Shown here: in pieces, positions 44,416 through 54,818 of the stretch
Layout of the letters: each line of letters begins with the position of its first letter
Numbering within the stretch: position 1 is the stretch's first letter
From: Bacteroidota bacterium
GTDB lineage: Bacteria > Bacteroidota > Bacteroidia > Chitinophagales > Chitinophagaceae
Direction: 5' to 3'
Assembly (NCBI GenBank): GCA_018266555.1
Contig: JAFEAF010000001.1
Span: 1 to 64,000 of the forward strand
Length of the DNA: 64,000 nt
Program-made: the position numbers and the translations under genes
Notes under the pieces: model-generated
What the model was told of the DNA's origin: nothing
What the model saw: the letters and a program-made list of their open reading frames with translations, nothing else
Database searches by the model: none

Positions 44416-44805
44416 ATGAATCTCAGAAAGAAAATAGTTTTTCTATTACCCGTAGTATGCATGGTTTTTTATTTCGCTTGCTCTAAATCGTCGTATAATA
44501 ATAACAACAGGTCTCCTGGTGGTGGTGGCATTGGCGGTGGGAATAGTGGCGGATCTTCGGTTACGATCACTGTTCAAAACATGTCATTCCCGGTAAATAC
44601 TTCAGTCAAAAAAGGAACAGTGGTTAAATGGTATAACCAGGATGGATATGCACATACGGTAACGTCCGATGATGGAAACAGTTTTGATAGTGGCAACCTG
44701 GCATCAGGTGCAACTTTTTCATATACTGCAAATACTGTAGGAACATTTCAATACCATTGCAATATTCATACTGGTATGAAGGGTACATTGACTGTTACGA
44801 ACTGA
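44416..44805 (+). CDS. Cupredoxin-domain lipoprotein
   Basis: The start at 44416 gives 129 residues with a lipobox (VFYFAC; Cys22), so it is anchored in the periplasm or outer membrane. A Gly-rich linker (about 35-47) leads into a plastocyanin-like domain with complete type 1 copper ligands: His80, Cys115, His118 and Met121. Likely a periplasmic electron carrier; its partner is not visible nearby. Confidence 0.9.
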   Translation: MNLRKKIVFLLPVVCMVFYFACSKSSYNNNNRSPGGGGIGGGNSGGSSVTITVQNMSFPVNTSVKKGTVVKWYNQDGYAHTVTSDDGNSFDSGNLASGATFSYTANTVGTFQYHCNIHTGMKGTLTVTN

Positions 44806-44913
44806 TTATTTAATAAGAAATAAAATTCTTAAAATGTTTAAAACTGGTTTGCAATAACTACTCTTAAGTGATAGGAACACAAGATTATTTCTTAAGCATC
44901 ATGTATTAATAAA

Positions 44914-45906
44914 TCAAAACCCCCATTTTACCAATGTGGCACCCCAGGTAAATCCTCCACCAAATGCAGCGAGAACAATGTTATCACCTTTTTTTAATTG
45001 ATTTTGCCATTCCCATAAACAAAGAGGAATGGTGCCGGCTGTGGTATTTCCATAGCGTTGAATATTGAGCATTACTTTTTCAGAAGAAAGACCCATACGA
45101 TGTGCCGTGGCATCAATAATTCTTTTATTCGCCTGGTGAGGAACGAGCCATGCAATATCATTCCCGGTTAAATGATTTCTTTCCAACAGTTCAGCACTTA
45201 CATCTGCCATGCCTTTCACGGCAAATTTGAAAACGGCCTGGCCTTCCTGGTATATGTAATGTTCTTTTGCTATAACTGTTTCAATAGTTGCCGGTCTTTT
45301 TGAACCACCGGCTTTCATGTGCAGGTAATGACAACCGCTTCCATCACTTTTTAAAATACTATCCAATACACCAAATCCTTCCGTGTTTGGTTCTAATAAA
45401 ACAGCCCCGGCGCCATCGCCAAAAATGATACAGGTAGAACGATCACTATAATCTATAATGGCACTCATTTTATCAGCACCACACACTACTACTTTTTTAT
45501 ACCGCCCTGATTCAATTAATGAAGCGCCTAAAGTCAATGAATACAAAAATCCGGAGCAGGCGGCAGATACATCAAAGCCCCAGGCATTTTTTGCACCCAG
45601 CTTATCGCAGGCAATATTTGCTGTAGCAGGAAAAACCATATCGGGAGTAACCGTGCCAACAATCATGCAATCTATATCCATTGGATCTATACCCCTGGTT
45701 CTGCATAAGTCCTGTACAGCCGGCACTACCATATCAGATGTAGCCAGGCTTTCACCCTTTAATATCCTTCTTTCCTCAATACCGGTACGGGTACGTATCC
45801 ATTCATCATTGGTATCCACCATTTTTTCAAGATCAAAATTTGTGAGCTTATCCGGCGGTACAAATCCTCCGACGGCAGTAATGGATGCAGTGATCTTTTT
45901 TCCCAT
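44914..45906 (-). CDS. fabH: Beta-ketoacyl-ACP synthase III
   Basis: The start at 45906 ([19 protein letters not shown]) gives 330 residues, normal for FabH; the longer frame crosses the promoter and the divergent gene. The active-site Cys117 ([10 protein letters not shown]), His in VPHQANKRI and Asn in [10 protein letters not shown] are intact. It starts fatty-acid synthesis by condensing acyl-CoA with malonyl-ACP. A TACCTTTG box lies at 45935-45942 on the minus strand, and the gene is divergent from ruvA. Confidence 0.95.
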   Translation of the reverse strand: MGKKITASITAVGGFVPPDKLTNFDLEKMVDTNDEWIRTRTGIEERRILKGESLATSDMVVPAVQDLCRTRGIDPMDIDCMIVGTVTPDMVFPATANIACDKLGAKNAWGFDVSAACSGFLYSLTLGASLIESGRYKKVVVCGADKMSAIIDYSDRSTCIIFGDGAGAVLLEPNTEGFGVLDSILKSDGSGCHYLHMKAGGSKRPATIETVIAKEHYIYQEGQAVFKFAVKGMADVSAELLERNHLTGNDIAWLVPHQANKRIIDATAHRMGLSSEKVMLNIQRYGNTTAGTIPLCLWEWQNQLKKGDNIVLAAFGGGFTWGATLVKWGF

Positions 45907-45934
45907 CGTCTGAATTTTAAGTAAATATTGCGGG

Positions 45935-45942
45935 CAAAGGTA
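45935..45942 (-). promoter_or_regulatory. -7 box upstream of fabH
   Basis: Minus-strand TACCTTTG is a perfect TAnnTTTG match 28 bases before the fabH ATG. The -33 TTG is not evident at 19 bp. It lies in the 142-bp divergent region shared with ruvA. Confidence 0.5.
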
Positions 45943-46048
45943 CATGCTGCGGCGGAATTCGGAATTTAGGAGTTGTAAATTTTGAAATTGACCTGTTTCC
46001 TGATTTCTAATTAGAGATTCCTCGTTGTCAAATCTTACTTTCGCAACT

Positions 46049-46633
46049 ATGATAGCATATCTCAATGGCAAATTTGTGTATAAATCTCCGGCATTGGTGC
46101 ATCTGGATGTAAACGGAGTGGGGTATGAAGTGCAGATCAGCCTGAACACCTATTCAAAGATTCAGGATTTAGACAAAGGAACGCTACACACCTGCGTGTT
46201 AATACGTGAAGACGCTCATACCCTTTATGGTTTTTTTGATATAGCAGAAAAAGAAATTTTTCTTCAGCTAATTAGTGTTTCTGGTATTGGAGCATCCACA
46301 GCAAGAGCAATGCTCTCTTTTATGAAACCCGATGAATTAGTTCGTGCCATTGTGCAGGCCGATTTTAAAACCCTGGAAGGGATAAAAGGAATCGGAAAAA
46401 AAACCGCCGAAAGGCTGGTGGTGGAACTGAGGGATAAGCTTGCAAAACATTCCTTTGAATCAAATATTTCTCCTCTGAAACACAATACCTTGCATCAGGA
46501 TGCGTTAAATGCTTTAATGGCACTTGGCATAAGCAGAATGGCTGCCGATCAGGCCATTACTAACGTAATCCAATCCGATCCCACGCAAAACAAAATTGAA
46601 GACATCATCAAACTAGCTTTAAAAAGGTTATAG
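46049..46633 (+). CDS. ruvA: Holliday junction branch migration protein RuvA
   Basis: The start at 46049 ([28 protein letters not shown]) gives 194 residues. The N-terminal OB fold, the helix-hairpin-helix pair ([16 protein letters not shown], then [19 protein letters not shown]) and the C-terminal helical domain III that contacts RuvB are all present. It binds Holliday junctions in recombination and repair. sprA follows 46 bp later on the same strand, an order I recall in other Bacteroidota. Confidence 0.96.
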   Translation: MIAYLNGKFVYKSPALVHLDVNGVGYEVQISLNTYSKIQDLDKGTLHTCVLIREDAHTLYGFFDIAEKEIFLQLISVSGIGASTARAMLSFMKPDELVRAIVQADFKTLEGIKGIGKKTAERLVVELRDKLAKHSFESNISPLKHNTLHQDALNALMALGISRMAADQAITNVIQSDPTQNKIEDIIKLALKRL

Positions 46634-46679
46634 CCTATCGCATCAAACTCTACGTAACTAATTGACCGGGAAATAGACG

Positions 46680-49600
46680 TTGAACCTTAGAACTAACCAC
46701 ATATTCCGTACGTTGGTAGCTGCTGCCATTATCTTCACCTTTTCAACGCAGGTGCATGGCCGGTATTACTATTTTCCTCTTCCTCAAAACAAGGAAACAG
46801 GTAAGGATACTACTATTTATCCTTTGCAGGATCGCCGCGGAGATCCATATAGTTATCCTAACCGCAATTCATTTGATTTTAAAGACACTGCTTTCGTTAA
46901 AAAAAATATTGAATATGATCCCAAGACCAAACAATATTACATTATTGAAAAAATAGGAACCCAGTATTACCGCACACCTGTTTCATTTTCGATGCAGGAT
47001 TTTTTACGGTTGCAGGGGCAAAAAGATGAAGATGATTATTTCCGCAAAAGAGCCGATATGTTGTCGGACATGAACCGTAGGTTGTTCAAACCGAAATTCA
47101 AAGTATCTAATGATTGGTTTAACCGGATAGTGGGTACCGGTAAAGTGGAAATAAAACCTACCGGATATGTTGATTTTACTGCAGGATACCAGGGACAAAA
47201 TGTAGAAAACCCAACATTGCCTGAGAGGGCCAGGAAAAACGGTGGGCTGGATTTTAATATGAATTCTCAATTGCAGGTGGAAGGCAATATCGGTGATAAA
47301 CTAAAACTCCCGATCAATTATAATACCCTGGCAAACTTTGATTACGAAAACCAATTAAAGCTCGATTATCATGGCCGTGATGATGAGATATTAAAAACAT
47401 TCCAGGCAGGAAATATAAACTTTACTTCCAAGGGAACGCTGATACCAGGCGCTCAATCTTTATTTGGTGTAAAAACACAATTGCAATTCGGAAAATTATT
47501 TGTGACAACGGTACTTGCCAATCAAAGAGCGCAGCGCCAGTCATTAGGTTTACAGGGAGGTGCCGCTTCGCAAAGCTTTAAACTGAAAGCGGATGAATAT
47601 GAAGAGAACCGTCACTTTTTATTGGCACAATATTTCAGAAATAATTTTAATAAGGCCATGAAGCAATTGCCGGTAGTGAATTCTCCCGTGCAGATTCTTC
47701 GGATGGAAGTATGGGTTACCAATCGTAACGGTACTACAACAGATACCAGGGATGTAGTGGCATTAATGGATTTAGGTGAAGGAAAGCCTTTTGGACCCTG
47801 GGGTGGATCAGGAAATCCGAATACATTACCCAATAATGGTGCAAACAATTTGTATTCCATGCTGACAGGACCAACGGGAACAAGAAATTCAAGCACCATT
47901 CAAAGTTATTTGACAAGCCAGGGCTTGCTGCCGGTTCAGGATTTTGAAAAAACTTTTGCAAGAAAACTTCAGCCAACGGAATATTATTTTAATCCTCAGA
48001 TTGGATTTGTTTCATTGAATCAGCCCTTGCAACCTGATGAAGTGTTGGGTGTAGCCTTTCAATATACTTATAACGGAAGAGTCTACCAGGTCGGTGAATT
48101 TTCACAGGATGTTCCGCCGGATAGCACCGGAGGCTCTCAAAAAGTTTTATTCCTGAAATTACTGAAAGCAACGTCACAAAGAACTAATCTCCCTCTATGG
48201 AACCTGATGATGAAGAATGTATATTCTGTAGGCTTTGGTCAATTGGAACGCCAGGATTTTTCATTAGATATATTATATGATCAGCCAAGCCTTGGACAAA
48301 AAAGATATTTACCACCAGAGGATATTTCTGATCCTTATAAAGGAGCACCGATTCTTTCATTAACCAACCTGGATCGTTTGAATAATCAGAACGATCCGCA
48401 ACCTGATGGAATATTTGATTTCATAGAAGGTTTTACTGTGATATCTTCTCAAAGCCGGATTATTTTCCCGGTACTGGAGCCATTCGGGCATGATCTGGAT
48501 TACGTCTATTCCGGTGCAGACAGCCTGGCACAGCGGGCAAAATATTTATATTATCCATTGTATGATACCATCAAAGCCATTGCGCAGACCTATGCTAATT
48601 TGGATAGGTTTATTATTTCCGGCCGCTCCAAATCAGCCGGCCCAGTGGGTGATTATCAGTTAGGATATAATATTCCACGTGGTTCTGTAGTAGTAACGGC
48701 AGGAGGGCAGGTATTGCAGGAAAATGTGGATTACGAAATCAATTATGACCTGGGTACCTTGCATATCACTAACCAGGCCATTATTGCTTCGGGTGTTCCT
48801 GTAAATATTCAATATGAAAACCAGGCAGCATTTGGTTTGCAACAGAAAAATTTCATGGGACTTCGCCTGGATTATGCTGCTAATAAAAATTTAAACTTTG
48901 GAGGAACAATAGTTCGATTAGGGGAACGTCCATTTTTTGTAAAACAATCTTATGGAGAGGATCCAATTCGCAATACCATGTTTGGCATTGATGCTGATTA
49001 TCACAATGACCTCCCCAGGTTGACCAAGCTATTGAATAAGCTCCCATTTTATTCTACAAAAGCCATGTCATCAGTCACCGCTTATGCGGAAGCTGCCATG
49101 CTGAAACCCGGTCATGCTCCGCAGATTGGAAAGGGAAATAACGGAGCTATTTATATTGATGATTTTGAAGGAACACAGTCGCCTATTGATTTACGATTTC
49201 CTTTGATCAGTTGGACCCTTGCTTCTGTTCCGGCTGGTAATGGTCTTTTTCCGGAAGCTGCATTGAATAATGATTTAAGTAGCGGTTACAACAGGGCAAA
49301 ACTTGCCTGGTATAATATTGAACCGGTATTACAGGAAAAGGGTGTCGCCAATAATCCATTAGGACATGATTTGAACGAATTATCAAAACCGGAAACAAGG
49401 CAGGTATTGCAACAGGAAATTTTTCCAAACAGCAGCACCGACCTTGGACAAGGATTGCTCACTACTTTTGATCTAGCCTTTTATCCCCAGGAAAAAGGGC
49501 CATATAATTTTGAAGATAGAAATAGCCGGGTTGATGCCAATGGGAAATTATTGAATCCGAAACAAGCCTGGGGTGGTATCATGCGTGGCCTGGATCAAAC

Positions 49601-52600
49601 TGACTTTGAAACGAACAATATCGGTTACATTCAGTTTTGGTTACAGGATCCGTTTATTTCACATCCTTCCAGCCAGGGGGGGCAATTGTATTTTAATCTT
49701 GGTGATATTTCCGAAGATGTTTTGAAAGATGGAAAGAGATTGTATGAAAACGGACTTCCCACACCTACTAATAATGCCCCGGTAGATAGCAGCACTGTTT
49801 GGGGTAAAGTACCTGCAAACCCATTGCAGGTAACGAATGCATTCAGTAATAATCCCGATGACCGGAAATACCAGGATGTTGGTTTTGACGGTTTAACTGA
49901 TGATGAAGAAAAAAGAAAGTTCAATACTTATCTCAGTACATTGCAAACTAATTTTGGTTCCGGATCCCTGATTTATCAAAAAGCTTTAAATGATCCATCA
50001 GGAGACGATTTCAAACCTTATCGTGATGCATCTTATGATCAGCAGAATGCCGGAATATTACAACGATACAAAGACATTAACAACCCGCAGGGTAATTCAC
50101 CAATTGCTGATAATAATAGCCAGTTTGTAAATGCATTTACCCAATATCCCGATGCGGAAGAATTGAACAGGGATAATACACTGAACGAATCGGAAGAATA
50201 TTTCCAATACAAAGTGGACCTGGCGCCAAACATGTCTGTAGGAAATAATTTTATTACTGATAAACGTACGGTGAATGTAACACTTGCCAATGGCTCTACT
50301 CGCAGCGAAACATGGTATCTCTTCCGTATTCCTGTAAACAAGTATCAAATGAAAGTGGGAAATATACCGGACTTTAAATCTATTCGTTTCATACGCATGT
50401 TTGTAACCGGTTTCCAGGATTCGATGGTTGTTATGCGTTTTGGAAAATTAGAACTCGTAAGAAACCAATGGCGTAAATTTTCTTATAATATTGATACCAC
50501 GGATATGTACACCAACCTGCCGGCCAATGATCCTACCACCACAAACGTACTTGCTGTGAATGTAGAAGAGAATGATCAGCGGCAGCCAATCCCTTACCGC
50601 ATTCCCCCGGGCATTGAAAGACAACAGGAACTCAGTAACAACAATGTACAATTATTCCTCAACGAACAGGCGATGAGTGTTCAGATTTGTGGTTTGCAGA
50701 AAGGAGATGCCCGTGGAGTTTTCAAAACAACAAATCTTGATATGAGGCAATACGGCAGATTGCTCATGTTTATTCATGCTGAATCCGTACAGGGAGCGCA
50801 GCCATTGCAGGATGGAGACCTGAATGCTGTTATACGGTTGGGCAGTGATTTTGTCGGTAACTATTATGAAATAAAAATTCCATTGAAAATAACACCGTTT
50901 GGCTCTACGGATTCATTAGCAATATGGCCGTCACAAAATAATCTTGACTTTGATTTGGATATTCTCACCAATTTAAAAATGGCAAGGAATAAATTAGGAA
51001 TACCAACCTCACAATATTACAGCCAGGTGCAAGCCGATGGGCGATCCTATGCCATTATCGGAAATCCTAATCTCGGAGAGGTGCAGGGCGTATTACTCTC
51101 CGTTCAAAATGCAAAGTTGGAATCTGCATGTACGGAAGTATGGTTCAATGAACTTAGGTTTGATCATCTGAATGAAAAAGGAGGATGGGCCGCATTGGGA
51201 AGAGCCGATTTTCGTCTCGCTGATCTGGGTACCTTCAGTATTTCCGGTACAGCAAAAAGCACCGGCTTTGGAACTTTGGAACAAAGAATAAATGAAAGAA
51301 GCCGGGAAGATCTATATACCCTTGATATTTCCACCAATCTGGACGCCGGAAAATTATTACCCAAAAAAGCAGGCATCCAGGTTCCGGTATATGCAGGCAT
51401 CAGCCGCTCCAGCAGTACACCGCAATACGATCCGCTTGATCTTGACATCACTTTGAAAGATAAATTGAAAGCCGCATCATCAGGAAAAGAAAAAGATTCT
51501 ATCCGAAACCAGGCGCAGGATGTCATTACCATTAAAACTTTTAACCTGACTAATGTCAGAAAAATAAAGACAGATGGTAAACCGCCAAAGATTTGGAGCG
51601 TTACCAATTTCAATTTTGATTATTCCTATATTGAAACCAATCATCACAGCCCGCTGATAGAAAATGATGAACTGCGAAGAACCCGTGGCGCATTGACCTA
51701 TAATTATGCACCGCAACCAAAATTTATTGAACCCTTTAAAAAATTATTGAAATCAAGATCGCCATGGCTGGCCCTGATCAAAGACTTTAATTTCAATTAC
51801 GCACCATCACAACTTTCATTTAAAGCAGATATTTTCCGCCAGTTCGGAGCAACCCGAATAAGAAATATTGGCGGCGGCCCGTATAAAATTCCGGAGACAT
51901 ACAATAAATATTTCACCTTTGACCGCTATTATATTCTGCAATGGAGTTTTACCCGTTCGCTGGCATTGGATTTCAGCGCTACCAACAATGCCCGGATTGA
52001 CGAACCATTCGGAAGAATTGATACGAAGGCCAAAAAAGATTCTATAAGAAATAATTTGTTTAAAGGAGGGAGAAATACACAATATAACCAGCAGGCTACA
52101 CTGACGTATAATCTCCCTACTCAAAAATTTCCTTTATTGAGTTGGACGTCCATTAGGGCTTCTTACCAGGCAAAATACAATTGGCTGGCAGCATCATTAT
52201 TGGCCAAGGACCAGGGAAATATTTTGTCTAACACTCAAACAAAAACACTCAACGGGGAATTCCGGTTTGAAGAATTGTACAGTAAATGGAAATTCCTGAG
52301 AGCGGTGAATACGGATATTCCCAAACAAACTACGGTAAATAAAACAACGGATAAAGCAAATAAAAATAAAACCGATTCAATTGCTGCAAAACAAAAAAAG
52401 ATCAAAGACCCTAATTCACTGCCGCAGATATCGCCTGTGCCGAAATTCTTTTTGCGATTACTTACTTCTTTGAAACGGATCGGAGTTCAATACACCGAAG
52501 ATTTTGGAACCACATTGCCGGGCTATATGGACAGTACTGAAGTACTCGGTTCCAATCTCCGGAGCCGTGAACCGGGCTTCGGATTTATTTTCGGATATCA

Positions 52601-53864
52601 ACCAGATACCAGTTGGATAAACAAAATGGGAATGAAAGGATTGCTATCTCACGATTCGCTGGTGAATGCTTTGGTACAACAGCGATATAACCAACGCTTG
52701 AATGTTACAGCCCAGGTTAGCCCGTGGAGAGACCTGACTATTGATATCAACCTGGATAAAACTTTCGACAAACAATATTCAGAGTTGGACAAGGACACTT
52801 CAGGTATTGCCGGTATCAGAAGATTTAATCCTTATGCAGCGGGCAGTTTCAGCGTCAGTTATATTTCTTATCAAACTTTGTTTAAAAAATTTGATCCCAA
52901 TATTCTTTCAGAAACATTTATGCAATTCCAAAACAACAGAATTGCTTTGTCTAATAAACTGTCATTAGAGAATCCTTACTCCAGCAAAACGATTGATCCC
53001 AACGATCCGCAATATTATATCGGATATGGCCGGTATGCACAGGAAGTAGTGATCCCGGCATTTTTAGCAGCATACAGGAATAAAGATCCGTTAACCATTT
53101 CTACTATTAAAAACGGAAACCCAAATCTGCGTTTCAATCCCTTCTCTGGTATTATACCCAAGCCAAACTGGACATTGACATACACCGGACTTTCCCGTTT
53201 GAAAGGCTTAAATAAAATATTTACGAACTTCACCATACGCCATGGCTACCACAGTACGCTAAGCATGAACAGTTTTAATACGGCACTGTTGTTTGAAGAC
53301 CCGCTACGGGTGGGGTATCCTTATTTCAAAGACACTCTTACCGGAAATTATATTCCCTATTTCCTTGTACCAAATGTAACGATACAGGAAGCATTTGATC
53401 CGTTGCTGGGAATGGATATGACATTTACCAACCAGCTATCCTTGCGGTTTGAATATAAGAAAAGCAGGCAACTGAGTTTAAGTTTATTGGATTATCAACT
53501 GGCAGAAAATCGTTCTACTGAAGTGACGGTGGGAATGAACTGGCGTGTAAAAGGAGTGCCCATTATCAAAAAGATTCCCCTCGGGAAAAATGGGAAGAAA
53601 TTAGATAATGATGTTACATTCCGTTTTGATTTTTCAATACGGGATGATGCCACAGCCAATAGTAAACTGGATCAGAAAACAGCGTATGGCACCGCCGGGC
53701 AAAAAGCTATTCATATTGCTCCTTCCATTGATTATGTATTGAACACCCGTGTTCAGGTGCAACTTTATTTCCAGCAGGACCGCACCATCCCCAAAATCAG
53801 CAACGCCTTCCCGATTACCAATACCAGAGCCGGGGTGAAGGTAAGAATATCGCTGGCGCAATAG
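46680..53864 (+). CDS. sprA: SprA/Sov, type IX secretion outer-membrane translocon
   Basis: The 2394-residue protein is one of the largest single-chain outer-membrane beta barrels known; family members are about 2,300-2,500 residues. SprA is the translocon pore of the type IX system in Flavobacterium (Sov in Porphyromonas), needed for gliding and secretion. Seen here: a signal peptide (about 1-27), then repeated SprA-family segments such as VDFTAGYQGQNVENPTLPERARKNGG, DDFEGTQSPIDLR and a C-terminal beta-strand end RAGVKVRISLAQ. The start is TTG, with an in-frame TAG two codons upstream and the next Met far downstream, so a non-ATG start is required. It gives the organism its type IX pore, used by the sorted proteins at both ends of the window. 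Confidence 0.96.
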   Translation: MNLRTNHIFRTLVAAAIIFTFSTQVHGRYYYFPLPQNKETGKDTTIYPLQDRRGDPYSYPNRNSFDFKDTAFVKKNIEYDPKTKQYYIIEKIGTQYYRTPVSFSMQDFLRLQGQKDEDDYFRKRADMLSDMNRRLFKPKFKVSNDWFNRIVGTGKVEIKPTGYVDFTAGYQGQNVENPTLPERARKNGGLDFNMNSQLQVEGNIGDKLKLPINYNTLANFDYENQLKLDYHGRDDEILKTFQAGNINFTSKGTLIPGAQSLFGVKTQLQFGKLFVTTVLANQRAQRQSLGLQGGAASQSFKLKADEYEENRHFLLAQYFRNNFNKAMKQLPVVNSPVQILRMEVWVTNRNGTTTDTRDVVALMDLGEGKPFGPWGGSGNPNTLPNNGANNLYSMLTGPTGTRNSSTIQSYLTSQGLLPVQDFEKTFARKLQPTEYYFNPQIGFVSLNQPLQPDEVLGVAFQYTYNGRVYQVGEFSQDVPPDSTGGSQKVLFLKLLKATSQRTNLPLWNLMMKNVYSVGFGQLERQDFSLDILYDQPSLGQKRYLPPEDISDPYKGAPILSLTNLDRLNNQNDPQPDGIFDFIEGFTVISSQSRIIFPVLEPFGHDLDYVYSGADSLAQRAKYLYYPLYDTIKAIAQTYANLDRFIISGRSKSAGPVGDYQLGYNIPRGSVVVTAGGQVLQENVDYEINYDLGTLHITNQAIIASGVPVNIQYENQAAFGLQQKNFMGLRLDYAANKNLNFGGTIVRLGERPFFVKQSYGEDPIRNTMFGIDADYHNDLPRLTKLLNKLPFYSTKAMSSVTAYAEAAMLKPGHAPQIGKGNNGAIYIDDFEGTQSPIDLRFPLISWTLASVPAGNGLFPEAALNNDLSSGYNRAKLAWYNIEPVLQEKGVANNPLGHDLNELSKPETRQVLQQEIFPNSSTDLGQGLLTTFDLAFYPQEKGPYNFEDRNSRVDANGKLLNPKQAWGGIMRGLDQTDFETNNIGYIQFWLQDPFISHPSSQGGQLYFNLGDISEDVLKDGKRLYENGLPTPTNNAPVDSSTVWGKVPANPLQVTNAFSNNPDDRKYQDVGFDGLTDDEEKRKFNTYLSTLQTNFGSGSLIYQKALNDPSGDDFKPYRDASYDQQNAGILQRYKDINNPQGNSPIADNNSQFVNAFTQYPDAEELNRDNTLNESEEYFQYKVDLAPNMSVGNNFITDKRTVNVTLANGSTRSETWYLFRIPVNKYQMKVGNIPDFKSIRFIRMFVTGFQDSMVVMRFGKLELVRNQWRKFSYNIDTTDMYTNLPANDPTTTNVLAVNVEENDQRQPIPYRIPPGIERQQELSNNNVQLFLNEQAMSVQICGLQKGDARGVFKTTNLDMRQYGRLLMFIHAESVQGAQPLQDGDLNAVIRLGSDFVGNYYEIKIPLKITPFGSTDSLAIWPSQNNLDFDLDILTNLKMARNKLGIPTSQYYSQVQADGRSYAIIGNPNLGEVQGVLLSVQNAKLESACTEVWFNELRFDHLNEKGGWAALGRADFRLADLGTFSISGTAKSTGFGTLEQRINERSREDLYTLDISTNLDAGKLLPKKAGIQVPVYAGISRSSSTPQYDPLDLDITLKDKLKAASSGKEKDSIRNQAQDVITIKTFNLTNVRKIKTDGKPPKIWSVTNFNFDYSYIETNHHSPLIENDELRRTRGALTYNYAPQPKFIEPFKKLLKSRSPWLALIKDFNFNYAPSQLSFKADIFRQFGATRIRNIGGGPYKIPETYNKYFTFDRYYILQWSFTRSLALDFSATNNARIDEPFGRIDTKAKKDSIRNNLFKGGRNTQYNQQATLTYNLPTQKFPLLSWTSIRASYQAKYNWLAASLLAKDQGNILSNTQTKTLNGEFRFEELYSKWKFLRAVNTDIPKQTTVNKTTDKANKNKTDSIAAKQKKIKDPNSLPQISPVPKFFLRLLTSLKRIGVQYTEDFGTTLPGYMDSTEVLGSNLRSREPGFGFIFGYQPDTSWINKMGMKGLLSHDSLVNALVQQRYNQRLNVTAQVSPWRDLTIDINLDKTFDKQYSELDKDTSGIAGIRRFNPYAAGSFSVSYISYQTLFKKFDPNILSETFMQFQNNRIALSNKLSLENPYSSKTIDPNDPQYYIGYGRYAQEVVIPAFLAAYRNKDPLTISTIKNGNPNLRFNPFSGIIPKPNWTLTYTGLSRLKGLNKIFTNFTIRHGYHSTLSMNSFNTALLFEDPLRVGYPYFKDTLTGNYIPYFLVPNVTIQEAFDPLLGMDMTFTNQLSLRFEYKKSRQLSLSLLDYQLAENRSTEVTVGMNWRVKGVPIIKKIPLGKNGKKLDNDVTFRFDFSIRDDATANSKLDQKTAYGTAGQKAIHIAPSIDYVLNTRVQVQLYFQQDRTIPKISNAFPITNTRAGVKVRISLAQ

Positions 53865-54035
53865 GGATGTTTTTCCTTTCTGAAAATTTTATGAGATGTA
53901 ATTTGAGTTTTAATTGAACCGGCGAATTAAATTAAATAAATTTTTCCCGGCAGGGACTCACCACTGGATAATCTTGGGTTTATCAGATAAAGTCTCTTGT
54001 TTCAAAATCTTTTTTCAATACTTAACTTTATCAGT

Positions 54036-54680
54036 ATGGATAAAAAAGTAATACAAGCTGCAAAGATTTTATGGAATTATCATCTGATGCATCAGGTATT
54101 GTGCCCTTCTGAATGTATCCTTGCATTGGGAAGCCATGATCTTCGTGTAGCAGACAGAGCAGCGGAATTGTTTCAGCAGAAAATGGCGCCTTTAGTTATT
54201 ATGTCAGGTGGCTTAGGCAACCTGACTAAAGAAATTTGGAAAGAAAAAGAAGCAGACCTTTTTGCAAAAAGAGCAATCAATCTTGGTGTGCCTGAAGAAA
54301 ATATCCTGATAGAAAACCGTTCTACCAATACAGGAGAGAATATTCGTTTTTCACAGGAATTACTGGCTTCCAAAAAAATAAACCCCGGGAGTTTCATTCT
54401 TGTACAAAAACCTTATATGGAGCGTAGGACTTTTGCCACCTTCAAAAAACAATGGCCGGGAAAGGATTTTTCAGTTACTTCTCCGCAAATCAGTTTTGAG
54501 GATTATCCTATACAGGAAATCCCCCTGGAAAGGGTAATAAACATTATGGTGGGAGACCTTCAACGAATTATTGAATATCCCGAAAAGGGATTTCAGATTC
54601 CGCAGGAAGTACCTGAAGCAGTAAAAGATGCTTTTAATATATTGATCCGGTCAGGGTTTGATAAGCATTTGATAAAATAG
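54036..54680 (+). CDS. YdcF-family (DUF218) protein
   Basis: The start at 54036 (MDKKVIQAAKILWNYH) gives 214 residues. The DUF218 fold is marked by ALGSHDLRVADRAAELF, VIMSGGLGNLT, LIENRSTNTGENIRFS and VQKPYMERRTFATF. Members bind nucleotides or S-adenosylmethionine or act in envelope metabolism; this one has no membrane helix, unlike SanA-type relatives. The role is unassigned. A TAACTTTA box lies at 54023-54030, just upstream of the ATG. Confidence 0.88.
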   Translation: MDKKVIQAAKILWNYHLMHQVLCPSECILALGSHDLRVADRAAELFQQKMAPLVIMSGGLGNLTKEIWKEKEADLFAKRAINLGVPEENILIENRSTNTGENIRFSQELLASKKINPGSFILVQKPYMERRTFATFKKQWPGKDFSVTSPQISFEDYPIQEIPLERVINIMVGDLQRIIEYPEKGFQIPQEVPEAVKDAFNILIRSGFDKHLIK

Positions 54681-54818
54681 ATTAGAATTTTTTTGCAATT
54701 CACTTTTGCAGTGACACCGAATTCACAACTCTGCACAAACACATGATGCGAATCCGGCTTGGAACGGATGAAAGCGCTTTAGCGGTTTCGATATTTTAAT
54801 TCATTAACTGCTGGAAAG